Positions 47,105 to 57,066 of a stretch of DNA of 64,000 nt are shown piece after piece (position 1 is the stretch's first letter; the number at the start of each line of letters is the position of its first letter). Origin of the DNA: Triticum aestivum (taxonomy: Eukaryota > Streptophyta > Magnoliopsida > Poales > Poaceae); the NCBI RefSeq assembly GCF_018294505.1, contig NC_057807.1, positions 170,404,883 through 170,468,882 on the forward strand, written 5' to 3'. Position numbers and translations under genes: made by a program. The notes beneath the pieces were generated by a model. The model saw nothing but the letters and a program-made list of their open reading frames with translations, did no database searches and was not told where the DNA came from.

Positions 47105-47133
47105 CCCGAGATCCGCCAGTTTTGACACTGACA
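47105..47133 (+). repeat. Element E 3' LTR, last 29 bases
   Basis: CCGAGATCCGCCAGTTTTGA and CACTGACA complete E's LTR after the F insertion. The next bases (AGGAG) are not the continuation of B's LTR. Confidence 0.88.
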
Positions 47134-47326
47134 AGGAGGAGGAGCGCCTCGTCGAGCATGCAAAGAGCCTTACTGCTACTGTGGCCGCAACACATGCCGC
47201 CTCAGAGGCGACGGATCAGGAGATCTACAAGGAGAACCACCGCTTCAAGAGGGGTCATCTAGAGTGGCAGAGGGCGTTCAAGGTGAGCATCGCTGAAGGT
47301 GCAACAGTGGCAGGCACCGTACTGTA
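47134..47326 (+). pseudogene. Unidentified coding fragment
   Basis: An open frame entered from the left (no own start) reads EEERLVEHAKSLTATVAATH, YKENHRFKRGHLEWQRAF and ends AGTVL with TAG at 47324-47326. It is followed by AT-richer sequence with AATGAAATC-like possible polyadenylation signals near 47620. It looks like the last exon of a small gene, cut at E's end. I do not recognise the family. Could be a captured fragment in an unrecognised DNA transposon. Confidence 0.35.
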
Positions 47327-48129
47327 GTTTTCCAGCTCGTCGGCAGAGTCCTCCTCCTCTGCCTTTTACTGAGCGCACTCGACAGAGGAGAGGCTGCCTT
47401 AAGTAGTACAAACCCCTCCGTAGTAGTAGTATTTAGGGGCTATTTTCTTCAGTTTGTCTGACTATAGATGTGGTGGAACTGCACAACGTACTTTAAATTA
47501 TCTAGTATATAAAGTAGAACTAGCTATTTCAGTACGTGGTTGGCAACAATTGGGGAAAAGTTTGTCCAGTTAAGCTGTTGAGTTGAACTGTTTGTATAAA
47601 GAACAACTGCTTAATCTATGAATGAAATCTATCGTGAATTACTGAATTTTAGTTGCAAAACTTAGATACTGCAAGTGATTTTTAGCTGCATATTTTGACA
47701 AATCACAGTGTTACAAGGTTGAAAAATGGCAATTTTACTAAATCAACAAATGTTAATCTTTCCAGCTTAACAAATGGAAACATACCCAATATGAGAGGTG
47801 CAGATCTTACCAAATTGTTTGTAAGTCGTTGCACACAGGACATCCAAAACAACTGTTTGCGTTGAAGAGATGCACAAATCTCGCTCACACTTCGCATATA
47901 GGTGTTCTATCTAAAACGTTTGCGATCAAGAGCTGCACGAATCCTGCTCGGACCATTTTCCCTTGGCTTCCTGGGGAAGTTGTCGGTTTGCATACGGGTG
48001 TTCTAACTAAACGTTTGCAATGAGTATTTTATATTTAAAACCATTGACATTTTTTCAAAAGAAAATCGTTTGATAAGTCTGGACATTAAGAGAGAAAAAC
48101 GCAAGTTCGCTCAAACCATATATTTCATT
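47327..48129. other. Non-LTR sequence with degenerate direct repeats
   Basis: About 800 bp of AT-rich sequence. Between 47857 and 48020, TTTGCG..AAGAG.TGCAC.AATC..GCTC occurs twice and GCATA..GGTGTTCTA.CTAAA.CGTTTGC occurs twice. The AAACG(T/C)TTGC(G/A)AT core recurs at 48840. Such subterminal repeats are common in DNA transposons, but I cannot find matching terminal inverted repeats. Confidence 0.45.
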
Positions 48130-48490
48130 CAATCACACTGCGAATTTATATTCATATGATCGAGATACAATATTAAACCTAAGAAAAAAATATTTCCGAC
48201 GGCGGCGGAGGCAGCGTGCTGCGCCGTCCTTGTCGTTGTCATCCTCTGGGACGCCGTTGTTAAAGTCTTCGGCGATAGTGCTCGGCGACCAGCCGTCAAT
48301 GCTATAGGGATGGTCGCTGGCACGGGCACGGGGATCTGAGCTGGGACGAGAGCAGCGGCAGCAACCGCCGCGGCCAACTCATTCTGGGCCATGTCCATGA
48401 GGCCCCGTTCCTGCTTATTTTCAACTCCTCTAGCTCAGAGTCGACTTCAGCAAACTTGAAGACTAGTGGCAGATGATCCTTCTGCACCAT
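48130..48490 (-). pseudogene. Unidentified small coding fragment, frameshifted
   Basis: Minus ATG at 48490 opens MVQKDHLPLVFKFAEVDSEL, acidic and helical. A frameshift near 48415 continues MDMAQNELAAAVAAAALVPA in another frame. Past about 48300 a third frame reads GWSPSTIAEDFNNG and ends in a basic RRRRKYFF stretch and a stop near 48138. Upstream of the ATG is a C-rich leader. The pattern resembles a short gene with frameshifts, maybe transposon-associated. Family not recognised. Confidence 0.35.
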
Positions 48491-49230
48491 GGCATTGTTG
48501 GAGGTTTGTGGGAGGGAGGGGAATGGGAGGCGAATAGTAAGGCGCGCATATTAAGCAGCGGCTCGGGCATCATGAATGGAGATGAAGGCGGGCGGCCATG
48601 GAAGTCAAAGGGCTCGCTTCCCAGTGAGCCTTTGCAGCGTACAGCTCACACACTTCCCAATGACCCTGTGCATTGGAGGACAACTTGCACGCCTCTCGGT
48701 CATCCTGCGCAACGGACTGCGGTTGCACGCCTCCCGTTCAGTCAAGAAGTTGTCCGCACGAGACCTCCTATAGCCATTAAAACCAAGACACGTGGCGTCA
48801 CATGAATGGTTAACATAACGCACATGATTTGAATTATACAAACGCTTGCGATGTTAGAGTGGCACCTATTTGTTTCAAAATGCCTGTTGGCTGTTATTTG
48901 AGTGCTTCTTCTCTCAAAATGAACACGAAAAATACGACAACATGTCGGGTGCCATTCCATGATAGTATGCCAAGTTTCATGAATTTCAGACGAGTTTTGG
49001 ATTTGCTAGAATTTAAAAACAAAGTATCTCAACATTTTGCCGGCAATCAAGAGTGCCATGGTGTTTGAAATTCATTCCCATTTCTTACATGGGACCTAAG
49101 CATGCAACCAATAACAAAGAATTGATGTTTCAACCAATTTATATGCACTAGACCATGTGCATGTAGGTCAAATTTTAGTTATGCACATAAAATGCCTAGA
49201 AAACCTAGTTAATGTAGAAAAATGTTCTAA
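48491..49230. other. Unassigned intervening sequence
   Basis: About 740 bp, no LTR, no convincing gene. Contains one AAACGCTTGCGAT motif (48840-48852). Ends in TCTAA next to G's LTR, which would be one half of G's target duplication. Confidence 0.4.
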
Positions 49231-52200
49231 TGTAGCGACCCGACCTCAGACGGTTAAGTCTCTGTGCTTACGTGTCATCCAAATAGCGGAAGCAACAAGG
49301 TTGTGGATTCCCATCAACACCAACGGCAAAGTTGAGTATAGGAAATACTAACCCTAACGTATCACTTACTCGTCGTAAGATCCTGCAACATTAGAAGTTG
49401 CAGCCACAAAGGGTTAGTACATTGAATGTACTGGCGAATTCACACCATAGAGCAATGATGAATAAAGGCTATCACTACATGCATATATGGCTGGTGGAAA
49501 AGCTCTACGGTTACAGTTTTTTGCGAAAAGCCAATTTTTCCCTACTGCAAAGGAATAAATTTATTTAACTATCATGGTGGTTGTTAAACATTGGGAATGG
49601 TTGACAGCATTCTCAATCCCAATTAAAAGTACTCATTAAAACCCAACAATATTGATTATAGTAACATGATGAGATTCACAGGAAAATCAAGTACTAGATA
49701 CTCAAGATGTCCATAACAGGGGACACGGCTAATCATGATTAGTTTGTACACTCTGCAGAGGTTTGCGCACTTTTCCCCACATGACTCGATCGCCTCCGCT
49801 GTGTTTCCCGCACTACATGGTGTTTGAGAAACGGATGACCGAGACATATTCTTTCAGAAGCACTAGCACCTTACAAGAGGGGTAGACCATACCAACCAAC
49901 ATCCCCTACATCGGCTAGTCCACCCCGTAAGAGTTCGCACAACTTAGTCAACTATTCTAGAGCCCATAATAGCATGTGGCTGCACACGGAAGTTTCTAGT
50001 TTGAATAATCTCATGATCCCTTTGAGCCTGGGTGGCGGTCCAAAGGAAAACATGCAAGTCCTGGAAACCCAGGTGCCTAGACAGGCAAGTCCTGGAGTAA
50101 CCAGGTGCCTAAATCCACCCAGATGTGTGTTTAAGTTGCCACCTTAAATAAACCATTAATTAGCAATCTCACATCTGTCATGGAAATTCACTCACCCAAT
50201 CCACGTCTACTAGCATAGCATGGCATAATAAGCAAACGTAGAAGTAACTCCCAAGGGTTTGAAAATAAAACAGGTAATAGGTGCTACCTCAATCTACTTC
50301 CCAAAACCCACAATTTAATTCAGATCCTAATCATGCAATTGTTTGAGGATTGAAACTAATGCATAAAAACTGGGTAATAAGGAAGTATGATCAAAGTGTG
50401 AACTTGCCTGCAATGTTGATGAAGATGATTCGCACTCAAAACTCTTGATAGTTCTACTCGTCACACTCCGGTCAATCTATCGTGAGCAAGCAATAGTAAC
50501 CACACATAAGCAATCACTCAAAAGATCGAAAAGAACGAAGTGAACAACTCAGAAAACATCAAAACCAAAAAAATAACTCTTGCAGCATAAGACAATTTCT
50601 AACAGTACCAAAATTATGTAAATTTGGCCTTATCAGAAAGTTTAGTTCAAGAGTTTCGATTTGCAAAAAGAATCAACTCAAACGGAGTTATAAATCTCAA
50701 GTTATGATCAAACGAAGTTCAAAATTCAAATCTGATCTAATTCAAATTTTAAACTTTAAGAAAAAAACATGTTTGAGTTGTTTATCTGGATAGAGGGGAT
50801 CATAACAAAGAGGTGGGCGTTGGTTTCGTCTAATTTGGATGAACGAGTAAAAAGTTGTGAGTGTTTGAAGATTAGGGACTAATCTATGAATAAAATATTC
50901 ACGGTTGGGTCCCTGGCCGAAATAAACAGAAGACGAAAAGACTAAATAATGAACGTTCGCAGCATAACGCTAACTAATGAAAATCGTTCGCTAATGAACC
51001 CTAGCTAATGAACGCTCGCAAAATAAACTAATCTAAATATAAAAACCGAACTAGAAACTATAAAGAAAAACCGGGCGGGTTAACGGTTTTATACCGGTTC
51101 ACCGAATAAAACCGGCGGTGGCGGCGAACGAACTCCGGCGAAGTGCGGCGCGGCTCCAGCGAGGCAAGGTAGCGGCGACGACGAGCTCCGGCGATGCGGG
51201 GCGAGACGCGGGCGGCGACGCAAGCGAGCGGCGAGGGGGAGGCGTGCGACGGCGGTGGCAATGGTGCAGAGCAGCGGCGGCGGCGGCGTTGCAACGGCGG
51301 CGGCGGATCTGGCGAGGGCGGCGGCGCGAGGAGGAGAAAAGAGGGCCGGAGGGTCCGGGGCTCCGGATTTGTAGGAGAGGGGCGGCCTCGGGAGGCGTGG
51401 AGGAGGGGGCAAGGCGGCGCGGGGAGACCGACTCGGGCACGGTGGTGGCCGACGAGTCGTGCGGCGGCGGGACTCCTGCTCGAGGTCGGGAACGGGCGTG
51501 CGCGAGCTGGGCTGGCCCGCGGCCTGGTTGGGAGCTGGGCCGGCCCAGTTCGGCGGAGGGATGTTTTTTTTAAACAATTTTTCGGAGAACTAAAATAATA
51601 ATAAAAAAATAACTAAAAATATTATATAGGCATATAAAATATCAAAATTTTCATAAAAAGATTTTCTACGACTTGAACATTTTTCTAAAGTTAAATAAAA
51701 TACACACAAATTCAAATAAAGCAAAAAGTGCTTCTGCCCTAGTAAAATCCAATAAAAATCATTTTTTAAATACCAAAAATAATGCAAATTTATTTCTCTC
51801 CAATTTTTTGATGTAGGGAATCATGTTACCCTATTTTCCATATATTTTATTTTTGGAGAAAAATAATTTGAATAAAACTCAAATAACTCCAAATTGAAAA
51901 ATAAATTCAAAAGAATTTTGAATTTAATTCTTTGAAACTCCCAACCAATATTTCATATGTTTTTGAAGAAGTCATTTTATCTTCTCTCATGAAAATCATT
52001 GAGTTGCTTGAAGTTTATGAATTGGAAATAATTTCAAATGAAATTCAAATATTTTCAACACCCCTTGTCATTTAAATAAATAGAAGAAGTCATGTCATCT
52101 TCTCTCTAGGGTTTTGTGATGAAAAGAATTTGAATTCATGATGATCATAAAAGCAAAATGAAAGTTTGGGGAAGTACTTTTATTCCCTCTCATTTAACTT

Positions 52201-52295
52201 TCAAAAGTTTTGAATTTCACTCAATTAATCAAACAATCAATCAAATCTATCTATTTGTTATAACATTCCAAAATTTAGAATTTTGGGATGTTACA
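49231..52295 (-). repeat. Element G 3' LTR (3065 bp)
   Basis: On the minus strand it starts TGTAACATCCC and ends GTCGCTACA (TGTA/TACA termini). It adjoins a purine tract (AAGGGTGGTAGG) at 52310-52297. It includes a GC-rich block (51100-51560) whose ORFs are low-complexity artefacts. Outer flank TCTAA. Confidence 0.85.
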
Positions 52296-53456
52296 AACCT
52301 ACCACCCTTAAAATGAATCTCGTCCTCGAGATTCGGAGAGGCTAGAAAGAAATAGGTTAGGGTTTGGGGTCTTCTCAAAATCCGTCGATCATCTCCGGGA
52401 TCTGGGGTGCTACCACCCTTAGAAGCATCGTTATGGTTCCATCAAAACTCATATACTCCATCCTTACTGTTGACAGTGTCGGTCTTCTCAGATCTCGGAA
52501 AATTCTTTCTCTGGGCTCTTTTGGTGGTGGCATAACCTTTACCGTAATTTTTCTGTCCTTTCCTCTTGGTACGGTTATTCCGGGACTAGGTCTTCTTAGC
52601 TGACGGGTCTGGCGCCAATACTAAACAACAATCGATATCTCAAGGTGGTCACCATTTATGGTTTCTCCTGCAGGAAATGGGTCTGGGCTGAACCTCATCG
52701 TATGACCTACGTTTGGCAACAACTGCCTTGTACAAGGGAAAATTTGCTATACCACTCTACGGTTCAAACAAGGCATTGTTCGTCGTCTCTCTACTATAGG
52801 TAAGTCACTCAGATTTACCATCCCACATAGCAAGGAGAATAATAAGAGTAAGTCGGTATGGTGATCAATCCATCCCGCACCCAAATCATTATCTTGTATA
52901 TGGTTTAGCGAATCTCGCATTCTAACACTCGGTCATCCTCACAAGCATTGCAGAATTTCTCTTGTCGATGAACCAAGTTCGGATAAATCCATTGATTCTG
53001 CAAGCCAAACAAGCATCTATCGTCTCTTCACAACTCTCAGGTTTTGCGTTGCTCCTATAAAATCGTCGGTTGATAAAGTCGTAACTTCTTCCACGGTTTG
53101 TCCTTCAGCAAGAGTGTGCTTGATTCTTGGCAGGTCTTGGGGCCTGTGGGTTATGGCCCATCTCATCACTTGCAAACCTTGAACTCCTCATCACGGGCAA
53201 CTGATCGTTATTCCAACATTCAACTTCCTAGTATTCTTAAACCCATCCAATTGTACTGTCTTCCTTCCTTCTATTTGTACCAAACTAAGACGTGATTACT
53301 CAGACTCATCATGGAATTTCCATTGATCCATATTTCCAACATCATACCTTCTTTATATCCAATAGTAATTAATCTCTTCATCCTCGTGGAATATCCCACA
53401 TATCGAGATAACAACTTTACTTATGAAGTCCATACTCCACTTCATTGAACATCATT
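52296..53456 (-). other. Element G 3' untranslated region and decayed pol end
   Basis: The inner edge holds TTTAAGGGTGGTAGG (purine tract) and CTCGAGGACGAGATT (52319-52333 on minus), the same phrase as at F's internal 3' end. The remaining 1.1 kb may hold a decayed chromodomain or 3' UTR, but I cannot read one. Confidence 0.55.
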
Positions 53457-54540
53457 ATCCTTTCCAGGGTCAAGCGTTCTTACAAGGGAATATTGGCCAT
53501 CTCTGCATGTCACTTCTTCAACTGGGAAACGTGAAACACATCATGAACTTCTGACAGTCCTTCGGGTGACTCCAACTTGTTGGCCACTTCTCCCATACGC
53601 TCAAAAGCTCGGTATGGTCCTACAAATCTTGGGGCTAACTTTCCCTTAACTCCAAATCGTTTAACTCCTTGCAGAGGGGACACACGAAGACTTGCTCTTT
53701 CTCCAATTTCATAGACTACCTCCTTTCATTTTTGAGTCGGCAATACTCCTCTGCTTGGACTGAGCTACCTTCAGTCTATCTCGAAACAACTTAACATTCT
53801 CTTTTGACTCCTTGATCATATTTGGTCCAAACAACTGACAGTCTCCAACTTCATCCCACATCAATGGTGTCTGGCTCCTTCTCCCATACAAAGCTCGAAA
53901 AGGGGACATTTTCAAACTGGCTTGGTAACTGTTGTTGTCTGAGAAGTCCGCGTAAGGTGGATTATCATCCCTACTAGATCCATAATCTAGCGCACATGCT
54001 CTCAACATGTTCTCCATAATCTGTTTGACTCTCTCGGTCTATCCATCTGTCTGCGGATGAAAGGCTGTACTGAACTCTAGCCTAGTACCCAAAGTGTGGC
54101 GCAGCTGATTCCAAAACTTTGAGGTAAACCGTGTTCCTCTATCTGATGCGATGGTCCCAGGAACTCCATGCAGACATACCATCCTGGTCAAATATATCTT
54201 GGCCAAGTTCGCACTTGTATAGGTGGTTTTCACTGGGATAAAGTGAGCCACTTTGGTCAAGCGAATCAACTACTAATCAGATAGAATCATATCCTGTTCG
54301 AGTTCTGGGAAATCCGATAATGAAATCCATGCCAAGCTTATCCCACATCCATTCGGGTATCGGCATAGACTGCAGTAATCCTGCTGGCTTCTGATGCTCT
54401 GCTTTTACTCTCTCTGGCATACCTCACCTACGAATTCATACTCCGCAATATCCTTCTTCATACCAGTTCACCAGAAACACTCCTTCAAATCCAAATACAT
54501 CATGGTGTTTCCAGGGAGAATCGAGTATGGTGAGTCATAA
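53457..54540 (-). pseudogene. Element G integrase with GPY/F module
   Basis: Minus. The zinc region remnant MKKDIAEYEFVGEVCQR begins near 54450. The core has GMDFI (first Asp, in a shifted frame), LHGVPGTIASDRGTRFTSKFW (second Asp) and FHPQTDG-stop-TERVKQI (third, Glu). Then SFKMSPFRALYGR-type sequence and the C-terminal KLAPRFVGPYRAFERMGEV (GPY/F), followed by DVFHVSQLKK. Stops after TDG (54042 region) and a frameshift near 53710 break it. The GPY/F to HVSQLKK order is typical of chromoviruses. Confidence 0.85.
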
Positions 54541-54599
54541 GCCTCTTGAAGTATTTTACTTCCTGATCTTTGCATATACACGGTCCTCGAACCATAAGG

Positions 54600-54803
54600 T
54601 GTCATGGTCATCCTTTACGAAAACCTTTGGCCTTTCCTTTGCTCATCCTCTCTTTTACCTCAGCAATCTCTTTGTCATCCTTCTGAGCTTCACGAATCTC
54701 TCCGAACAATGTAGGATGAACTTCCATTGCTGCAACCAAACCTTCGGGAACCATCTCCAATCGAAGTTCCCTGAGATCCTCGGCTAACTCCTTTGGTAAT
54801 CCC
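54600..54803 (-). pseudogene. Element G pol linker before integrase
   Basis: LPKELAEDLRELRLEMVPEG, MEVHPTLFGEIREAQKDDKE and a Lys/Gly-rich tail match the connection region that follows RNase H in chromoviral pol. It is joined at about 54803 directly to gag, so protease, RT and RNase H have been deleted. Confidence 0.65.
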
Positions 54804-55163
54804 CCACTTATGAGGGTATTCATCCTTGTTTTCTTTATGGTTGTGTCCTATTTCTCCACAAGGCTTGCATGCACAAGGTTTCTTCACATCCTTTCCATAA
54901 GGCTCCAATTTCTGGGACACAAACCTAGTCTTTGACAAGGTCAACCTAAATTCTTTCCAAGTGGTTACTCCTTGCCATCCATTGATGGTTTGGTACATCC
55001 TCCATCAGGTAGCAGCACTTCTTTCAAAGAACGGAAGAGCATGCTGGGTCACATCCTTTCTGACTATAGGGTTATTCTCCATATGATCCTCCATGTTCTC
55101 AATCCATTGGTCCATCTCCAATTGACTCATCAGTCCAGAAAATATGAGCTCATCTCCATTCAT
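54804..55163 (-). pseudogene. Element G gag, truncated
   Basis: Minus ATG at 55163 (MNGDELIFSGLMSQLEMDQW). Capsid-type motif ALPFFERSAAT-stop-WRMYQTI, then TWKEFRLTLSKTRF, and a decayed zinc knuckle CKPCGEIGHNHKEN, where the last Cys is Asn. One in-frame TGA. Ends by deletion into the pol linker. Confidence 0.72.
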
Positions 55164-55289
55164 CCTCTATTGGGTCCATGGGTTTGGGGTGGGATAAGAG
55201 AGGTCGAGAGGGATACACACAATACAAACAAATTTTTTGAAAAGACAGATTTTATTGTGGCTGTCAGAAAAACATCAAACAAATGACAG

Positions 55290-55700
55290 CTCACAATCGT
55301 TGCATCTAACGTAGGTATGTAATAGGGGTTGGGTCTTCTAATGGTCTATAGATCTCAACGTCATGAAACTCTTCAAGTCTTGCTCATGTCTCCGGTGGCT
55401 CCTTCTGATCATGCTTGTCCTTCTCAAGTTCTTTTGCCAAATCATCTCTGTTGACGCGAAGTCTCTCATGACATCCTTTAATATTTCTGGGGTTGCATTC
55501 CAAACTTCTGGGTTTCAACATCCTTGGCATGAACCATGTCCTTCTATTCTTCAGCTCCTCATGAATCTCCGGTGTCTCTAGGTTTTGCTCCTCCAGCTTG
55601 GCTACTTTTAGCTTCTGGTTCCTGAGTTCTTCACCAATTGCCTCCTTGTCAAATATGACTTCCTAAAGTCCATCTTAAAATTCCTTGATGTAATACTCCA
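55290..55700 (-). pseudogene. Element G upstream coiled-coil-like frame
   Basis: Minus, same direction as gag and upstream of it. Reads EAIGEELRNQKLKVAKLEEQ, NLETPEIHEELKN and, after frame changes, RVNRDDLAKELEKDKHDQKE. Charged heptad-like helix. It ends about 100-150 bp before gag. It may be the original gag N-terminus or a separate small ORF; I cannot decide. Confidence 0.4.
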
Positions 55701-56025
55701 GATCCTGGCGATATACCAGCTAAGGTTAAAACTTCATCTTTTGCTGACGGATGCTCCATCATCCTTCTACCATCCAATCCTTCCATGCACATGCATGCTT
55801 AACTCAGCTCGGTGACAATAGCATAAGCGGGCGATAACATCATGGATAGCCATGTCTATGCCCATGTTACTGCCATGAGCTTTTATTCCATAATTGATAT
55901 CTCCTGCCTTGGAGCTTTCTTGACAAAAATTTGAGTTCTAATGCTCCATGTTCCGGGCTTTCTCCAACACACCTTGATCTCGGGTATCGACAGCTTCCAT
56001 AGTCTGTCAAGTTCCATAACGGTAG
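55701..56025 (-). other. Element G 5' remnant up to H insertion
   Basis: 325 bp of G with only broken helical fragments (QDLEYYIKEF). H inserts at 56026 after GGTAG, the first half of H's target duplication. Confidence 0.5.
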
Positions 56026-56979
56026 TGTCGGTGTACTAGAATAGGGGTACCCTAGTATCCCGAACTTGTGCACGGGCAGTTGCAGCACCCCACGGCAAGG
56101 CTCGCCAGGTCGCCGCCAAGGTCCTCCGTGGCCCCTCAAAACACAAGACCCCGGCAAGAGGGGCTTGCCGAGAAGCCATCCAAGAACAAAGTATTCAACC
56201 CAAGAAGACAAGGCCCCGGCAAGAGGAGCTTGCTGGGAAGGCCAACCAAGGCATCTCAAGAACGCTTGCCGCGACGCGCCACGCGTCCCGGCAAGGCACG
56301 ACGAGCGACAAGCTCCCGAGCCCGACAAGGTAGCGCCCGTGGCAAGATACTTGCCGCGGGAAGCGGCCGCTCCGTGCCCAGGCTCCAGCACATCCACCAA
56401 CGTGTCGTCCTGGGACCTTTCCAGGCACGCGTGGCAGAAGGCTGTGCAGCCAGCGGTGCGCGGTGGCAAGCGGCGCTGACAAGGAGGCCATCTTGGCGAT
56501 CGGTGGCGCCCCGGCGGTCTCTTCTCACACTGTTTAGACGACATAGATGGACATTTAATGCCCTTGTCCCCTATCGTCAGGGTTAGGTATGATACGCTGT
56601 GGCTACAGTAGAGGTAGCTGTACCTACCGCACTCTTTTTCCATTTTTACCCCTCTAGTCTACGTTGCCACCTGTCGGTGTCCCCTTGAACGTATAAAAGG
56701 ATGCCCATGCGCAACGTAGAAGGGGTTCGGCTCATTCGAAACACCAAGAACACTCTCACGCTCGGTCTGGTAGCTTTTATCGCTCCTGAGCAAGAACTCA
56801 ATATAATTCAACAAGCAGCAGTAGGAGTGTTATCTCTCCGGAGAGCTCCGAAGCTGGGTAAACTGCTCGTGTGCATTGCCTCGATCCGCTCTTCGTGCGA
56901 CCTCCGCACCCCCTCCGAACCAAAAGGGGCTCGGTCCGCCGGTCCCCATAGGTGTTCGTGGATCAGTTTCCCCCCGACA
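56026..56979 (+). repeat. Element H 5' LTR (954 bp)
   Basis: TGTCGGTGTACTAG...CCCCCCGACA. TATA box GTATAAAAGG at 56691-56700. Rich in CCCCGGCAAG and CTTGCCG motifs at 56140-56360, as in D's LTR. Flank GGTAG. Confidence 0.88.
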
Positions 56980-57066
56980 TCTTTGGCGCGCCAGGTAGGG
57001 GGCATCGAGATCGTGTGAACCTGATCCGGCGTGCGCACGAGCTAGATCTTCATCATCTTCATCAAC
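56980..57066 (+). other. Element H primer site and short leader
   Basis: TTTGGCGCGCCAGGTAGGGG at 56982-57001 matches C's site with one difference. A leader of under 90 bp leads to ATG 57067. tRNA not assigned. Confidence 0.6.

Larger units (their letters stand above)
28078..47133 (+). mobile_element. Element E: full-length gypsy element, carrier of F
   Basis: 5' LTR 28078-28550 (473 bp). The 3' LTR is 37217-37660 plus 47105-47133, which rejoins to 473 bp once F and its duplicated five bases are removed. Net length is about 9.6 kb. Order: LTR, gag, DGG protease, RT, RNase H, integrase, antisense Transposase_28-like gene, purine tract, LTR. Broken by TGA/TAA/TAG stops and a few frameshifts. 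Flanking five-mers (CCTGC and AGGAG) do not match. Confidence 0.9.
49231..56025 (-). mobile_element. Element G: old, internally deleted chromovirus-like gypsy element
   Basis: Minus orientation: 3' LTR 49231-52295, purine tract 52296-52313, integrase, then a deletion joining the pol linker to gag, then an upstream coiled-coil-like frame, cut at 56025 by H. Its 5' LTR is not in the window. Integrase with a GPY/F module and a TERV/HPQTDG type core separates it from C, D, E and H. It has many stops and frameshifts and is the most decayed element here. Confidence 0.82.

Noticed and set aside
28073..47138. Target site duplication for E
   Set aside because: CCTGC and AGGAG do not match and no shifted five-mer does; treated as evidence of rearrangement.
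47134..49230. Intact host gene
   Set aside because: The two frames are short, lack start or are frameshifted, and there is no supporting exon structure.
51058..51598. Gly/Arg- and Pro/Arg-rich ORFs up to 162 codons
   Set aside because: Simple GCG-type composition in G's LTR, open in several frames on both strands.
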